Assembly: GCA_964346075.1 (NCBI GenBank)
Contig: CAYFTH010000033.1
Coordinates: 1-28,557 of the forward strand
Source of the DNA: Brumimicrobium sp964346075
GTDB lineage: Bacteria > Bacteroidota > Bacteroidia > Flavobacteriales_D > Crocinitomicaceae
Length of the DNA stretch: 28,557 nt
Direction of reading: 5' to 3'
Made by a program: the position numbers and the translations under genes. The notes beneath the pieces are model-generated. The model worked only from the letters and a program-made list of their open reading frames with translations. It had not been told where the DNA came from and made no database searches. Shown one piece after another: positions 1 to 7,486 of the stretch; within the stretch, counting starts at the first letter, position 1, and each line of letters starts with the position of its first letter.

Positions 1-150
1 GTTTGCTTAAAATTAAGAAAATTCCCTGGACCTTCAACTACAAATGGCGCTTTGATTTTTGTTGTAAAGTCTTCGTTGATTCCAACGCATCTACTGTTGA
101 GGACAGACCAACTGGAATTTCACATTTAATGTATATCAGAAAATAATCAC
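1..150. other. Unassigned lead region
   Basis: No recognisable gene. Plus frame 1 is open from the window edge to a TAA at 127-129 (42 codons), and frame 3 is open to a TAA at 147-149. Either could be the 3' end of a gene that begins outside the window, but neither short peptide resembles a family I know. A minus frame that crosses this region is the shadow of the gene starting at 180. Confidence 0.3.
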
Positions 151-158
151 TACCTTCG
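151..158 (+). promoter_or_regulatory. Probable -7 box for the 180-686 gene
   Basis: TACCTTCG matches the Bacteroidota -7 consensus TAnnTTTG at all but one fixed position, and lies 21 nt before the ATG at 180. No clear -33 TTG is visible at the usual spacing. Confidence 0.35.
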
Positions 159-179
159 CTGCTCGTGCTAAAAAGATAA

Positions 180-686
180 ATGATGAGAAAAATTGTATTG
201 ACGTTTATGTTATTGAGCCTCGCTGGATGGGGGTATTCGCAATCGTATACTACTGCAATCGGTGTAAAAGGAGGAAACTCCGGCGGTATCGGTTTTGGTG
301 GAGGTGGTTTAAACCTCAAGCACTTTATCAGTGGTTCCAATGCGCTTGAATTCACTGTTGGAGGTGGAGACAACCATATCCGATTACAAGGTCTGTACGA
401 ATGGCAAAAAAATATTAGCGATATCAATGGTTTGGAATGGTATGCCGGATTGGGAGCCTCTGTAGGTTTATGGAATAGAAAATATGCCCACCCAAATGGA
501 AAAGATATCTACGATAGTGGGCTCTACCTCGGTGCTAATGGTATTATTGGCCTTGACTGGAATCTCGAACCTGAATTGGGTTTACCCATTGGACTCGCAC
601 TTGATACGGGACCTTACATCGGTCTGATCAATTCTGGTTTTTTCGGTTGGGGTGGCGGATTCGCGATTCGCTATATCCTGAAGTAG
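180..686 (+). CDS. Small secreted beta-rich protein, probable outer-membrane barrel
   Basis: This 168-residue protein has an N-terminal signal peptide (about residues 1-20, positive MMRK, a hydrophobic run, cleavage near GYSQ). The mature part is rich in glycine and aromatic residues, with alternating polar/hydrophobic strands and Gly-rich turns (GGNSGGIGFGGGG), and it ends in a strand with aromatics (FAIRYILK). These features fit a small eight-strand outer-membrane barrel of the kind common in Bacteroidota. The start could be either of two adjacent ATGs (180 or 183). It converges with the OmpA-domain gene and is not visibly part of an operon. The family and ligand are not recognised; the barrel call comes from composition only. 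Confidence 0.7.
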   Translation: MMRKIVLTFMLLSLAGWGYSQSYTTAIGVKGGNSGGIGFGGGGLNLKHFISGSNALEFTVGGGDNHIRLQGLYEWQKNISDINGLEWYAGLGASVGLWNRKYAHPNGKDIYDSGLYLGANGIIGLDWNLEPELGLPIGLALDTGPYIGLINSGFFGWGGGFAIRYILK

Positions 687-740
687 TCAATAACGTGGTC
701 TTACAAATGTTATGATTGACAAGTGGGGTATCAGTATTAT

Positions 741-1652
741 TTATCGCGATAATAGCTGAATGCTCACACGGCGGTTCCGTTGGCGGGATGCTTCATCGAT
801 CTCTTTCACCAACTTACGCCTGGGGCCGTACCCTTTATAGGTCATTCTTTCTTTATCGATACCAGCTTTTCGCAATGCTTTGTACACTTCAAGTGCTCTG
901 ATTTCCGAGAGATTCTTCTTCCCGGTATCTTGATCAACACCATCACGATAGTGCCGGCAGCAAATATGTCCCTGGATTTCAATTTTCAGGGTAGGGTTTT
1001 CCTCCATAACTTGAATCAATTTTTTTACCGATTTATCTGATTTTCTGGTCATTCGGTGACGCCCGGGAACAAATTGAATTGCACTGATATTTAAAATATC
1101 GCCAACCTCCATGGAGGATATAGTCTTTGTATTCAGTTGACCATCGCGCGTCCTTAATTTATGGTCGTCAGGTTCCTCCTGCTCATCTTTTTTTGGTGGA
1201 ACAATTTCCGTGGCTTCCCGAACCGCTTTTTTATCTGTATCTTTGGATTGGTCTTCTATTTGAGCTTCAACGTATGAAACGGTCACTTTTCGGTTTTCGG
1301 CTAATTGTTGATGGCTGGATAATGTTCCCCGGCCAAGCACACTGTCCACCGCTTTTTTATCAAGTCCCGATCGCAGCAAATAGCGATAAACAGATTGTGC
1401 GCGATCCCTTGACAACTGCTGGTTGTGTGCTTCATTTCCTGTAGTATCCGCATAGCCCTCTATTTTGATATGATCGATCCGATCATTCCGAGCAACTGTC
1501 GCCAATTTTTGCTGGTCCCCAGCTTGCAGGGCTGTTTTGTTTACGTCAAAATGAACCACCACCTGTTGTTGTGACCAGCTCAAATAGGAGCACAAAAAGA
1601 AGCCTGCCATCAATACTGATTGACTCATTATGTATTTTGTTTTAATGCGCAT
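741..1652 (-). CDS. Protein with two tandem OmpA C-terminal domains
   Basis: About 303 residues from the ATG at 1652, which precedes a signal peptide ending near YLSWSQ. A longer frame reaches 1718 but would put a charged tail before the signal, so the 1652 start is preferred; it overlaps the upstream stop by 11 nt. The first OmpA-like peptidoglycan-binding domain covers about residues 30-135 (HFDVNKTALQ, IKIEGYADTTGNEAHNQQLSRDRAQ, ENRKVTVSY). A charged linker follows, then a second domain at about 190-303 (IEIQGHICC, LSEIRALEVYKALRKAGI, RQRNRRVSI). Such domains anchor proteins to peptidoglycan in the periplasm. There is no barrel, so this is a soluble or tethered periplasmic protein. It is the last gene of the M61/BNR/OmpA operon. 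The second domain carries a CC pair in its loop. Confidence 0.85.
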   Translation of the reverse strand: MRIKTKYIMSQSVLMAGFFLCSYLSWSQQQVVVHFDVNKTALQAGDQQKLATVARNDRIDHIKIEGYADTTGNEAHNQQLSRDRAQSVYRYLLRSGLDKKAVDSVLGRGTLSSHQQLAENRKVTVSYVEAQIEDQSKDTDKKAVREATEIVPPKKDEQEEPDDHKLRTRDGQLNTKTISSMEVGDILNISAIQFVPGRHRMTRKSDKSVKKLIQVMEENPTLKIEIQGHICCRHYRDGVDQDTGKKNLSEIRALEVYKALRKAGIDKERMTYKGYGPRRKLVKEIDEASRQRNRRVSIQLLSR

Positions 1653-2964
1653 CGACGTTACCTTTCGTTTCCATCTCTTTGAGCTCACCGCCATTAACAA
1701 GTGCAGTCCATAATGCAATAGTTCCGTTCACATCCATTGATGGCCAAATCGGTCGCACGACATTATCGTGGGCTGCAATATTGAGGTAATCACCAAAAAA
1801 CACTTCTTTCTGGGGTTTAAAAGGAGCTTTTGATACTTTTTTTTCGTGAATCGTACTTCCTCCATCGCTGGAATACGAAATATAAACATCTGTCGAATGG
1901 TCATCATGATTTCTCCGATCGTAATAGACAAAATACAAATTACCATTCTTTTGATCGATATCCATCCACGTAAAAAACTGGTGATTACCACTCTCATCCT
2001 GATTGACCTTGATCTGATCACTCCACGATTGACCAAAATCATCCGAATAGATCATCCAAATTTCGGTATTCGATGAGTCCTGACCCTGATCGGCCCAATT
2101 CACATAGATCCGATTATTCATTGCACCACCCGACTGATCAATCTTAATGATCGGTAGTCCATTACAGCGTCCGACTCCAGGTACAGAAAATGTCCAGCCA
2201 CCGGGATGGTCATGGATCTTTTTTTCTTTCTGACGCCACGAATCACCCTGATCTGTAGAAGTATTCATCATGATACCGCGAGGACCCGTCCAGGTCACGA
2301 ATAAATCGCCTCTGGAGTTAACCGCAGGAACTGCTCCTTCCACTGTGCTATCTCCATCCAGACAGTCCCCTTCGAAATAAGAAATAGAACGCGGGCTGGA
2401 CCAGCTTTTCCCTTTATCCTCACTTTTTGAAAACATGATGCGTGAATGGTCAGTCGTATCTTTTGATCCGTACTTATCAAATTCCGTCCATGTCAGGTAT
2501 AGATTTCCCGTTAAAGGACATTCAGCAACCCAGTGTTTATCTTGAGCTTTAGGTGGTTCAGGTGGCGTAGCCGAAGCTTTCCACTTTCCACAGATCCACC
2601 TGCTGCGCTCGCATACAATACGATCAATCCAGTTTCCTGAAGGTGGATTCGACAAATGAAAGTAATAGTACCAGCCTTTTTGGCTGATATGCAAAACAGG
2701 ATCACCATTCACACCGTATTTTGAAGTCAGTGATTGGCTTTTCCACGACATACCACCATCCCGCGAATAATAATAGTCATTCATTACTGTTCCGGCGACC
2801 ATTTTATCAGGATTATTGGGATGGATCGCTATGGAGGGCTCTACCTGGGCAAATTTATAAGAAGCCTGCTCTGGTTTCGGCAGCTGGACTACAGAAAAAT
2901 CCTGTCCTGTAGTCTTACAACTCCAAACTACAACCGCAAAGAGAAGAATTTTTGAGGCATTCAT
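1642..2964 (-). CDS. BNR/Asp-box sialidase-like lipoprotein
   Basis: The 440-residue product has a lipoprotein signal (hydrophobic run then VWSC, Cys16), so it is probably lipidated and exported to the outer membrane. The body holds at least five Asp-box/BNR motifs of the S-x-D-x-G-x-x-W type: YYSRDGGMSW, SKSEDKGKSW, NTSTDQGDSW, YSDDFGQSW and SYSSDGGST. These mark a sialidase-fold beta-propeller. A propeller does not prove sialidase activity: I did not identify the catalytic Arg triad or Tyr/Glu pair, and many such proteins only bind or scaffold. The gene begins directly after the M61 peptidase stop and overlaps the OmpA-domain gene, so the three are probably co-translated. The substrate is unknown. 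Confidence 0.82.
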   Translation of the reverse strand: MNASKILLFAVVVWSCKTTGQDFSVVQLPKPEQASYKFAQVEPSIAIHPNNPDKMVAGTVMNDYYYSRDGGMSWKSQSLTSKYGVNGDPVLHISQKGWYYYFHLSNPPSGNWIDRIVCERSRWICGKWKASATPPEPPKAQDKHWVAECPLTGNLYLTWTEFDKYGSKDTTDHSRIMFSKSEDKGKSWSSPRSISYFEGDCLDGDSTVEGAVPAVNSRGDLFVTWTGPRGIMMNTSTDQGDSWRQKEKKIHDHPGGWTFSVPGVGRCNGLPIIKIDQSGGAMNNRIYVNWADQGQDSSNTEIWMIYSDDFGQSWSDQIKVNQDESGNHQFFTWMDIDQKNGNLYFVYYDRRNHDDHSTDVYISYSSDGGSTIHEKKVSKAPFKPQKEVFFGDYLNIAAHDNVVRPIWPSMDVNGTIALWTALVNGGELKEMETKGNVDAH

Positions 2965-4746
2965 CTATTTCATTTGTTCGCGAAGCCAAAATTCACCCAG
3001 CTTATTACCTTTATATTTAAAGCTGTAAAGTGGTGCGTCAATGGTACCCATCACTACGTCAATGGTCATTAATTGCTTATCTCTGGATACGATCAAATTG
3101 AATTCCTCTCCAGGCGCCAAATCATCTAAAAAGTCAGTAAGTTTATTTTTAGTTACCCGAAACCCGTTGAATGCTATAATTTCGTCGTTTGGACTTAAGC
3201 CCGCTTTTTCTGCTGGTGATTTCCGCGTCACAGCTTTAATGATCAATTGACCTCCAGATTGGCTCAAATTAGCACCCAGTGCTGCTCGCTCTTTGCGAAC
3301 CAGCTCAATATCTAATCCCAGCGCATCAAAATAGTCTTTATAAGGTATTGTTTCGGTGCCATACACGAAACTTTCGAAAAACTGATCTAAATCTTTATCC
3401 AGAAATGACTCGAGACTCTTTTGGAAATCTTCTGGCGTCATACCAGAATTATTTTCTTTATAATATTTCTTATAAAGCAATTGCATAAAATCATCTAGTG
3501 ATTTTTTACCTTTGGAAGATTCAATAATCATGGCTTCAATGCTGACTGCTACCAAACTGCCCTTCGAATAATACGATACTGTTGTGTTCCGGCTATTTTC
3601 ATTGGGGCGGTAAGCTTTGATCCAGGCATCATAGGATGCGTGAGCAACGGGCTGAACGCGATTCCCCTCAGTACCTTCGACCCAGTTCAACGTACTTTTC
3701 AAGCGGTTCAGATAATCCTCTTTGGAATAAAACCCTGCGCGACGCAGCATCAACTCATCGTAGTAAGAAGTGACTCCTTCCATCACCCACAATAGGTCAG
3801 TATAATTTTCATTATCGTAATCATAATTCACCAATGACTTCGGGCGCAAGCGTTTGACATTCCAAAGGTGAAAATATTCGTGTGCTACCAGCGACAAAAA
3901 TCCAAGATAATCACTTCCCGAGTAACTCCAGCGGTTCACATTTAAAGTAGTGGAATTTTTATGTTCTAATCCACCACTACCGACATCAGTATTGTGAATA
4001 ATGAACCAATATTCATCATTAGGATTCTCTCCAAAAACAGCTGTGGAAGCTTCGACTATCTTCGCCATATCCTTTTTTAACTGATCCACCTCATAATTTC
4101 CAGGACCGTACATCGCTACGTGGTGTTCGATCCCGGCAGCTTTAAAAGAAAACGTTTCCTGGTTACCAATTTCAATGGGCGAATCCACCAAATGATTATA
4201 ATCGTCAAAAGTAAATGTGGTACCAGCATCCCCTTCTACATTATCTTTAGAAACGGGAAGTGCTGTCGTAATTTTTTCAAATGAGGAATGCGGAACGACC
4301 GTTAAGGTACCCTCCAGGTCCATACTTCCTTCTGGGTACATGAATATACTCGTACCATTCAAATAACCATGCGTTTGATCCAAAAAGCTTGTTCTGACGG
4401 TTAGTTCAAAGGCATAAACGCGGTACGTCACGACCACTTTATCAGCAGATTCGGAGAGAATCATCCATTTATTTTTCCGCGCTTTTTGTACCAGTAATTC
4501 ATTTCCGTCACCATCTACGGCATATACGCGGTCCACATTTTTAGCAAATTCGCGAACCAGGTAAGAACCAGGGGTCCACACGGGCATACTCATTACTAAC
4601 TGCTCCTCGTCAAAATCCGATAAGGTTGTTTCTACATGAAAATAGTGCGTTTCCGGTGCTGGCATGGAAAGTTTATGATGAATTTTTTTCGCATTAGCAT
4701 TTAAACTAAACAATGCGACTAAAAGAAGTACAATGCTATTTCTCAT
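2965..4746 (-). CDS. M61-family aminopeptidase with PDZ domain
   Basis: A 593-residue secreted protein with a signal peptide (about 1-19, LFSLNANA) and the M61 glycyl-aminopeptidase layout. An N-terminal beta domain (about 20-220) precedes the metallopeptidase core. The zinc motif HEYFH is at 289-293, with the third ligand Glu323 in VMEGVTSYYDE. A C-terminal PDZ domain lies at about 505-590 (KSPAEKAGLSPNDEIIAFNG). All expected catalytic residues are present, so it is probably active on peptide N-termini in the periplasm or at the surface. It is first in a three-gene operon, with zero spacing to the BNR lipoprotein. The promoter lies in the short divergent gap shared with the coiled-coil lipoprotein. 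Confidence 0.92.
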   Translation of the reverse strand: MRNSIVLLLVALFSLNANAKKIHHKLSMPAPETHYFHVETTLSDFDEEQLVMSMPVWTPGSYLVREFAKNVDRVYAVDGDGNELLVQKARKNKWMILSESADKVVVTYRVYAFELTVRTSFLDQTHGYLNGTSIFMYPEGSMDLEGTLTVVPHSSFEKITTALPVSKDNVEGDAGTTFTFDDYNHLVDSPIEIGNQETFSFKAAGIEHHVAMYGPGNYEVDQLKKDMAKIVEASTAVFGENPNDEYWFIIHNTDVGSGGLEHKNSTTLNVNRWSYSGSDYLGFLSLVAHEYFHLWNVKRLRPKSLVNYDYDNENYTDLLWVMEGVTSYYDELMLRRAGFYSKEDYLNRLKSTLNWVEGTEGNRVQPVAHASYDAWIKAYRPNENSRNTTVSYYSKGSLVAVSIEAMIIESSKGKKSLDDFMQLLYKKYYKENNSGMTPEDFQKSLESFLDKDLDQFFESFVYGTETIPYKDYFDALGLDIELVRKERAALGANLSQSGGQLIIKAVTRKSPAEKAGLSPNDEIIAFNGFRVTKNKLTDFLDDLAPGEEFNLIVSRDKQLMTIDVVMGTIDAPLYSFKYKGNKLGEFWLREQMK

Positions 4747-4767
4747 AATTTCTGTTTCAATTTAGTT

Positions 4768-4775
4768 CAAATATA
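4768..4775 (-). promoter_or_regulatory. -7 box for the M61 operon
   Basis: On the minus strand this reads TATATTTG, a perfect TAnnTTTG, 21 nt before the M61 ATG at 4746. A second perfect match, TATTTTTG, lies just upstream at 4790-4783, so two start sites are possible. Confidence 0.55.
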
Positions 4776-4796
4776 CAATTTACAAAAATAAAACCT

Positions 4797-4804
4797 TAGA
4801 TTTG
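4797..4804 (+). promoter_or_regulatory. -7 box for the coiled-coil lipoprotein
   Basis: TAGATTTG is a perfect TAnnTTTG, 25 nt before the ATG at 4830. It is divergent from the M61 promoter and about 20 nt from it, so the two operons share a compact control region. No good -33 TTG is seen. Confidence 0.55.
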
Positions 4805-4829
4805 CCCGTAAGAATCAATATCAGTAATT

Positions 4830-5693
4830 ATGAAATACGTCGTATTTGCTCTTTTTATATCACTATTTATCGCAAGTTGTAAAGAAGACAACACTGCGGA
4901 TCAAAATAGCGAAGATAACAAGCAGTATTCGGAGCAAGAAATGATTCAACTACGCAATAAGGTAGAGCAGCTTGAACTCGAAAATGAAATCAAAGATTCT
5001 GTACTCAATGAAGCATTTTCTTTTTTCAATGAGGTGCAGGCCAACCTGGCAAAAATCAATGTCAAAGAAGAGGAGATCCGAGTACGGTCTTCGAATCCAG
5101 AGATCACCCCCGAAGATCAGGAGTGGATTCGTCAAGAAATTCAGAATATCAACTTTTTACGGGAGCAGAACGCCAATAAAATCCGCAATTTGCAGCATCA
5201 AATTAAAGATAAAACCGTGCGCATTCAGGAGTTGGAAAACATGGTGGATCGACTGGTAATGAAAATTCAATCCCGCGACGAAGAAATTGCCTCTTTGAAG
5301 CGTACATTGTCTGATGTAGATATGGAATATGCCGAGTTGTTTGACGAATATCAGGAACAAGTCGAATTAGCCCTGGATGTGATGAAAGAAATGAACACGG
5401 TTCACTACGCCTACGGAACGCTCGAGGAACTGGAAAAAAACGACGTTATTGTTCGGGAAGGTGGATTCATTGGAATTGGGAAGAAAACCACAATTGCCGA
5501 CGACATGAACGAAGAATATTTTGAGCACCTGAATAAAACGAAGACAAAACAAATCACTATTGTTGGAGAAAAACCTGAAATTATTACAGATCATCCCGTT
5601 TCATCCTACGAATGGAAAAACAATAAGTTGATTATTACTAAACCCGATGATTTCTGGAGAGTATCCAACTACCTGGTCGTCACAGTTAAATAG
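4830..5693 (+). CDS. Coiled-coil lipoprotein of unknown function
   Basis: The 287-residue product has a lipoprotein signal with lipobox IASC (Cys17). Residues from about 35 to 190 are dominated by Glu, Gln, Lys, Asn and spaced Leu/Ile/Val in heptad-like order (for example IRNLQHQIKDKTVRIQELEN), indicating a long coiled coil. A compact C-terminal part (about 190-287) contains a conserved-looking block, VREGGFIGIGKKTTIADDMN, and ends in beta-like strands. The protein probably forms an envelope-anchored rod or oligomer. I recall similar lipoproteins in Bacteroidota genomes but cannot assign a function. It is monocistronic and converges with the acetyltransferase gene. Confidence 0.8.
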   Translation: MKYVVFALFISLFIASCKEDNTADQNSEDNKQYSEQEMIQLRNKVEQLELENEIKDSVLNEAFSFFNEVQANLAKINVKEEEIRVRSSNPEITPEDQEWIRQEIQNINFLREQNANKIRNLQHQIKDKTVRIQELENMVDRLVMKIQSRDEEIASLKRTLSDVDMEYAELFDEYQEQVELALDVMKEMNTVHYAYGTLEELEKNDVIVREGGFIGIGKKTTIADDMNEEYFEHLNKTKTKQITIVGEKPEIITDHPVSSYEWKNNKLIITKPDDFWRVSNYLVVTVK

Positions 5694-5783
5694 ATTAACT
5701 CAAGGGCAACAATAATTACGCTGATCATCAAGTGAAGTTGCGCATTCAGCAAAAGTCTGATATCCAACAGGTAAATGTATGAT

Positions 5784-6695
5784 CTACGTTTCTTTGGAAT
5801 ATGTTCCGAGGTCGTACATGGTCACACCATATTCATTGTACAGATCGATCATAACATTGAACATTTTGCGAGCATCTATTAATAACGTATCCGCACTTCC
5901 TATTTTCACGTGTTCTAAAGCGCCATACTTTTCAAAGAGTGGAATAAGGTCATCGCAATTGCGCTTTTTTGACCACTTCGGATCATGTACGCGCGTTTTC
6001 ATCGATTTACGAGATCCATCCGGCAGCTTTACATCCACTTCAAAACGCTTGGGATAATACACAGGGTATTTAAAGTCTGGAATCGCATCTTCCAATATAT
6101 GGAGATTGGTTCCTGCGTTGTCTAAGGTAACTCCAATCATAAGGATCTTACCATTCCTCTCTGCTACACGAAAAAACGGACTGTTTTTGGTGTACGGCGT
6201 CTCTTCCCCAAAATGATGCCCTACGAAATATTCCTGATCAGGACCAACGCAACTAACAGGTTCTGTTGGATGACAACTGCGTTTTGCCTCAGGGTGATTT
6301 CTAAACACTTCTGTAATAGCTCCCAGCCTGCTTTTATCTTTTTCAACATCAAAGTAGTTGAGCTCCTGAATATATTCAAGTTGAAAGCTCGCGTTGGGCG
6401 AATTCGGCATGAGCACATTTCCACGTGGCCCTACTGTTTCGAGGAGCGCTTCAATGACAGTATACGGTCCGTTCTCCACGTACCCCATTTTCGATAAGGA
6501 AGAATGAACCAATAAATGATCATCCGGCATGATCCCGACCTTTTTAAATTGTTTTTTCAGATCATTAGACTTCCAAACGATTCCTTTCTCACGCTGGGCC
6601 AAAATTGCTTTTCGCGTACGATTTTTCTTGAAGCTTCGGTAGTACTTCAGAAGCGAAGACGGCGTATATTTACGTAGGATATCTCGGAAACTCAT
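5784..6695 (-). CDS. AAC(3)-family N-acetyltransferase
   Basis: A 303-residue member of the Antibiotic_NAT / aminoglycoside N3-acetyltransferase fold, which uses acetyl-CoA to acetylate an amino group. Family motifs are in order: HSSLSKMGYVENG (64-76), GNVLMPNSPN (92-101), RSCHPTEPVSCVG (139-151) and GVTLDNAGTNLHILED (188-203), the last holding the conserved His199 and Glu202. A basic N-terminal extension of about 50 residues (KKNRTRKAILAQR) is longer than in resistance enzymes. Its start overlaps the TonB-like stop by one base, so it is translated with the envelope genes. In Bacteroidota many members act on sugars or remain uncharacterised, so antibiotic resistance should not be assumed. Confidence 0.87.
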   Translation of the reverse strand: MSFRDILRKYTPSSLLKYYRSFKKNRTRKAILAQREKGIVWKSNDLKKQFKKVGIMPDDHLLVHSSLSKMGYVENGPYTVIEALLETVGPRGNVLMPNSPNASFQLEYIQELNYFDVEKDKSRLGAITEVFRNHPEAKRSCHPTEPVSCVGPDQEYFVGHHFGEETPYTKNSPFFRVAERNGKILMIGVTLDNAGTNLHILEDAIPDFKYPVYYPKRFEVDVKLPDGSRKSMKTRVHDPKWSKKRNCDDLIPLFEKYGALEHVKIGSADTLLIDARKMFNVMIDLYNEYGVTMYDLGTYSKET

Positions 6696-7486
6696 TATTC
6701 GCTAAATACAAATTGATACGTTATTACTCCCTGTTGTTTTCTTTCGGCATCGGAGGCATAATTGAATCGCGACTTTAAGGCGTATTCTTCAGCCTTCTCT
6801 AACATGCAAGGTGTTGCATTCCTGCTTTGTTGACCGAGTACTTTTGCCTTCACGACTTCACCACTTTTTGCAACTTCTATCAATACTTTTACTGTACCGT
6901 TAATATCCCCACAAGTGTAACCTGGATTGCGTACATACCAGTCATTGTGATTGAGCGGGTGACGCCCTTCCAGCCGATAAGAAACCATGGTTTGTCCCGC
7001 GACAGCCTCACTGCTCGTTTCATTTGCACCTCCACTATTATTTTTTTCAGTAGCTTCAGCGGAAGTCTCTACTCCCGTCTTTTCGTCCGATGGTTTTTTA
7101 TTATCAGTGGAACGTTCTCCCATAATTTCCTTCTTTACCGAGCGCTCATATTCTCTGGCAGTTGCTGCGGGGTCACCATCTGAAGATGTATAATTTATCT
7201 TTTCGTCAAACGATTGATCGCGTTGATCATTTTCATTTTTAACGAATGATGACACCTGCTCATCGGGTTGATTGAGTGCTTTTTCCTGAGGTGTTTGGAT
7301 CTGATCCGGATCAATTTGAATATCGTCTGGTGCATCGATATTGCGCCCTTTAAAATCCCAGACATCATATATAACAGGCTCCTGGTAAGTGGCAATCTGA
7401 AAATATACAAATAGCGCCACATGCAGTATCAACGTGATAATGATACCAAATTTATGACGTTCAATAAAATCAAGCAACTTATCCAT
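6695..7486 (-). CDS. TonB-like energy-transducer-type inner-membrane protein
   Basis: The 263-residue protein has a short cytoplasmic head, one membrane segment (about 13-32, IIITLILHVALFVYFQIA) and a long acidic, Asn/Glu/Ser-rich periplasmic linker (about 45-165). A C-terminal TonB/AgmX-like domain follows (about 180-263: NGTVKVLIEVAKSGEVVKAKV, GVITYQFVFSE). The domain has two cysteines (YTCGD, TPCML) that could form a disulphide. The linker is not proline-rich as in classical TonB, and no ExbB/ExbD or TonB-dependent receptor is nearby. It overlaps the WG-repeat gene by 8 nt upstream and the acetyltransferase by 1 nt. The partner is unknown. Confidence 0.78.
   Translation of the reverse strand: MDKLLDFIERHKFGIIITLILHVALFVYFQIATYQEPVIYDVWDFKGRNIDAPDDIQIDPDQIQTPQEKALNQPDEQVSSFVKNENDQRDQSFDEKINYTSSDGDPAATAREYERSVKKEIMGERSTDNKKPSDEKTGVETSAEATEKNNSGGANETSSEAVAGQTMVSYRLEGRHPLNHNDWYVRNPGYTCGDINGTVKVLIEVAKSGEVVKAKVLGQQSRNATPCMLEKAEEYALKSRFNYASDAERKQQGVITYQFVFSE

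Noticed and set aside
1642..2964. Confirmed sialidase
   Set aside because: Asp-boxes are clear, but the catalytic Arg triad and Tyr/Glu were not identified, so only a sialidase-like propeller is called.
5784..6695. Acquired aminoglycoside resistance gene
   Set aside because: The fold and motifs fit AAC(3), but the gene is embedded by a one-base overlap in a housekeeping-like operon, has a long basic N-terminus and no mobile element nearby. Resistance cannot be claimed from sequence.
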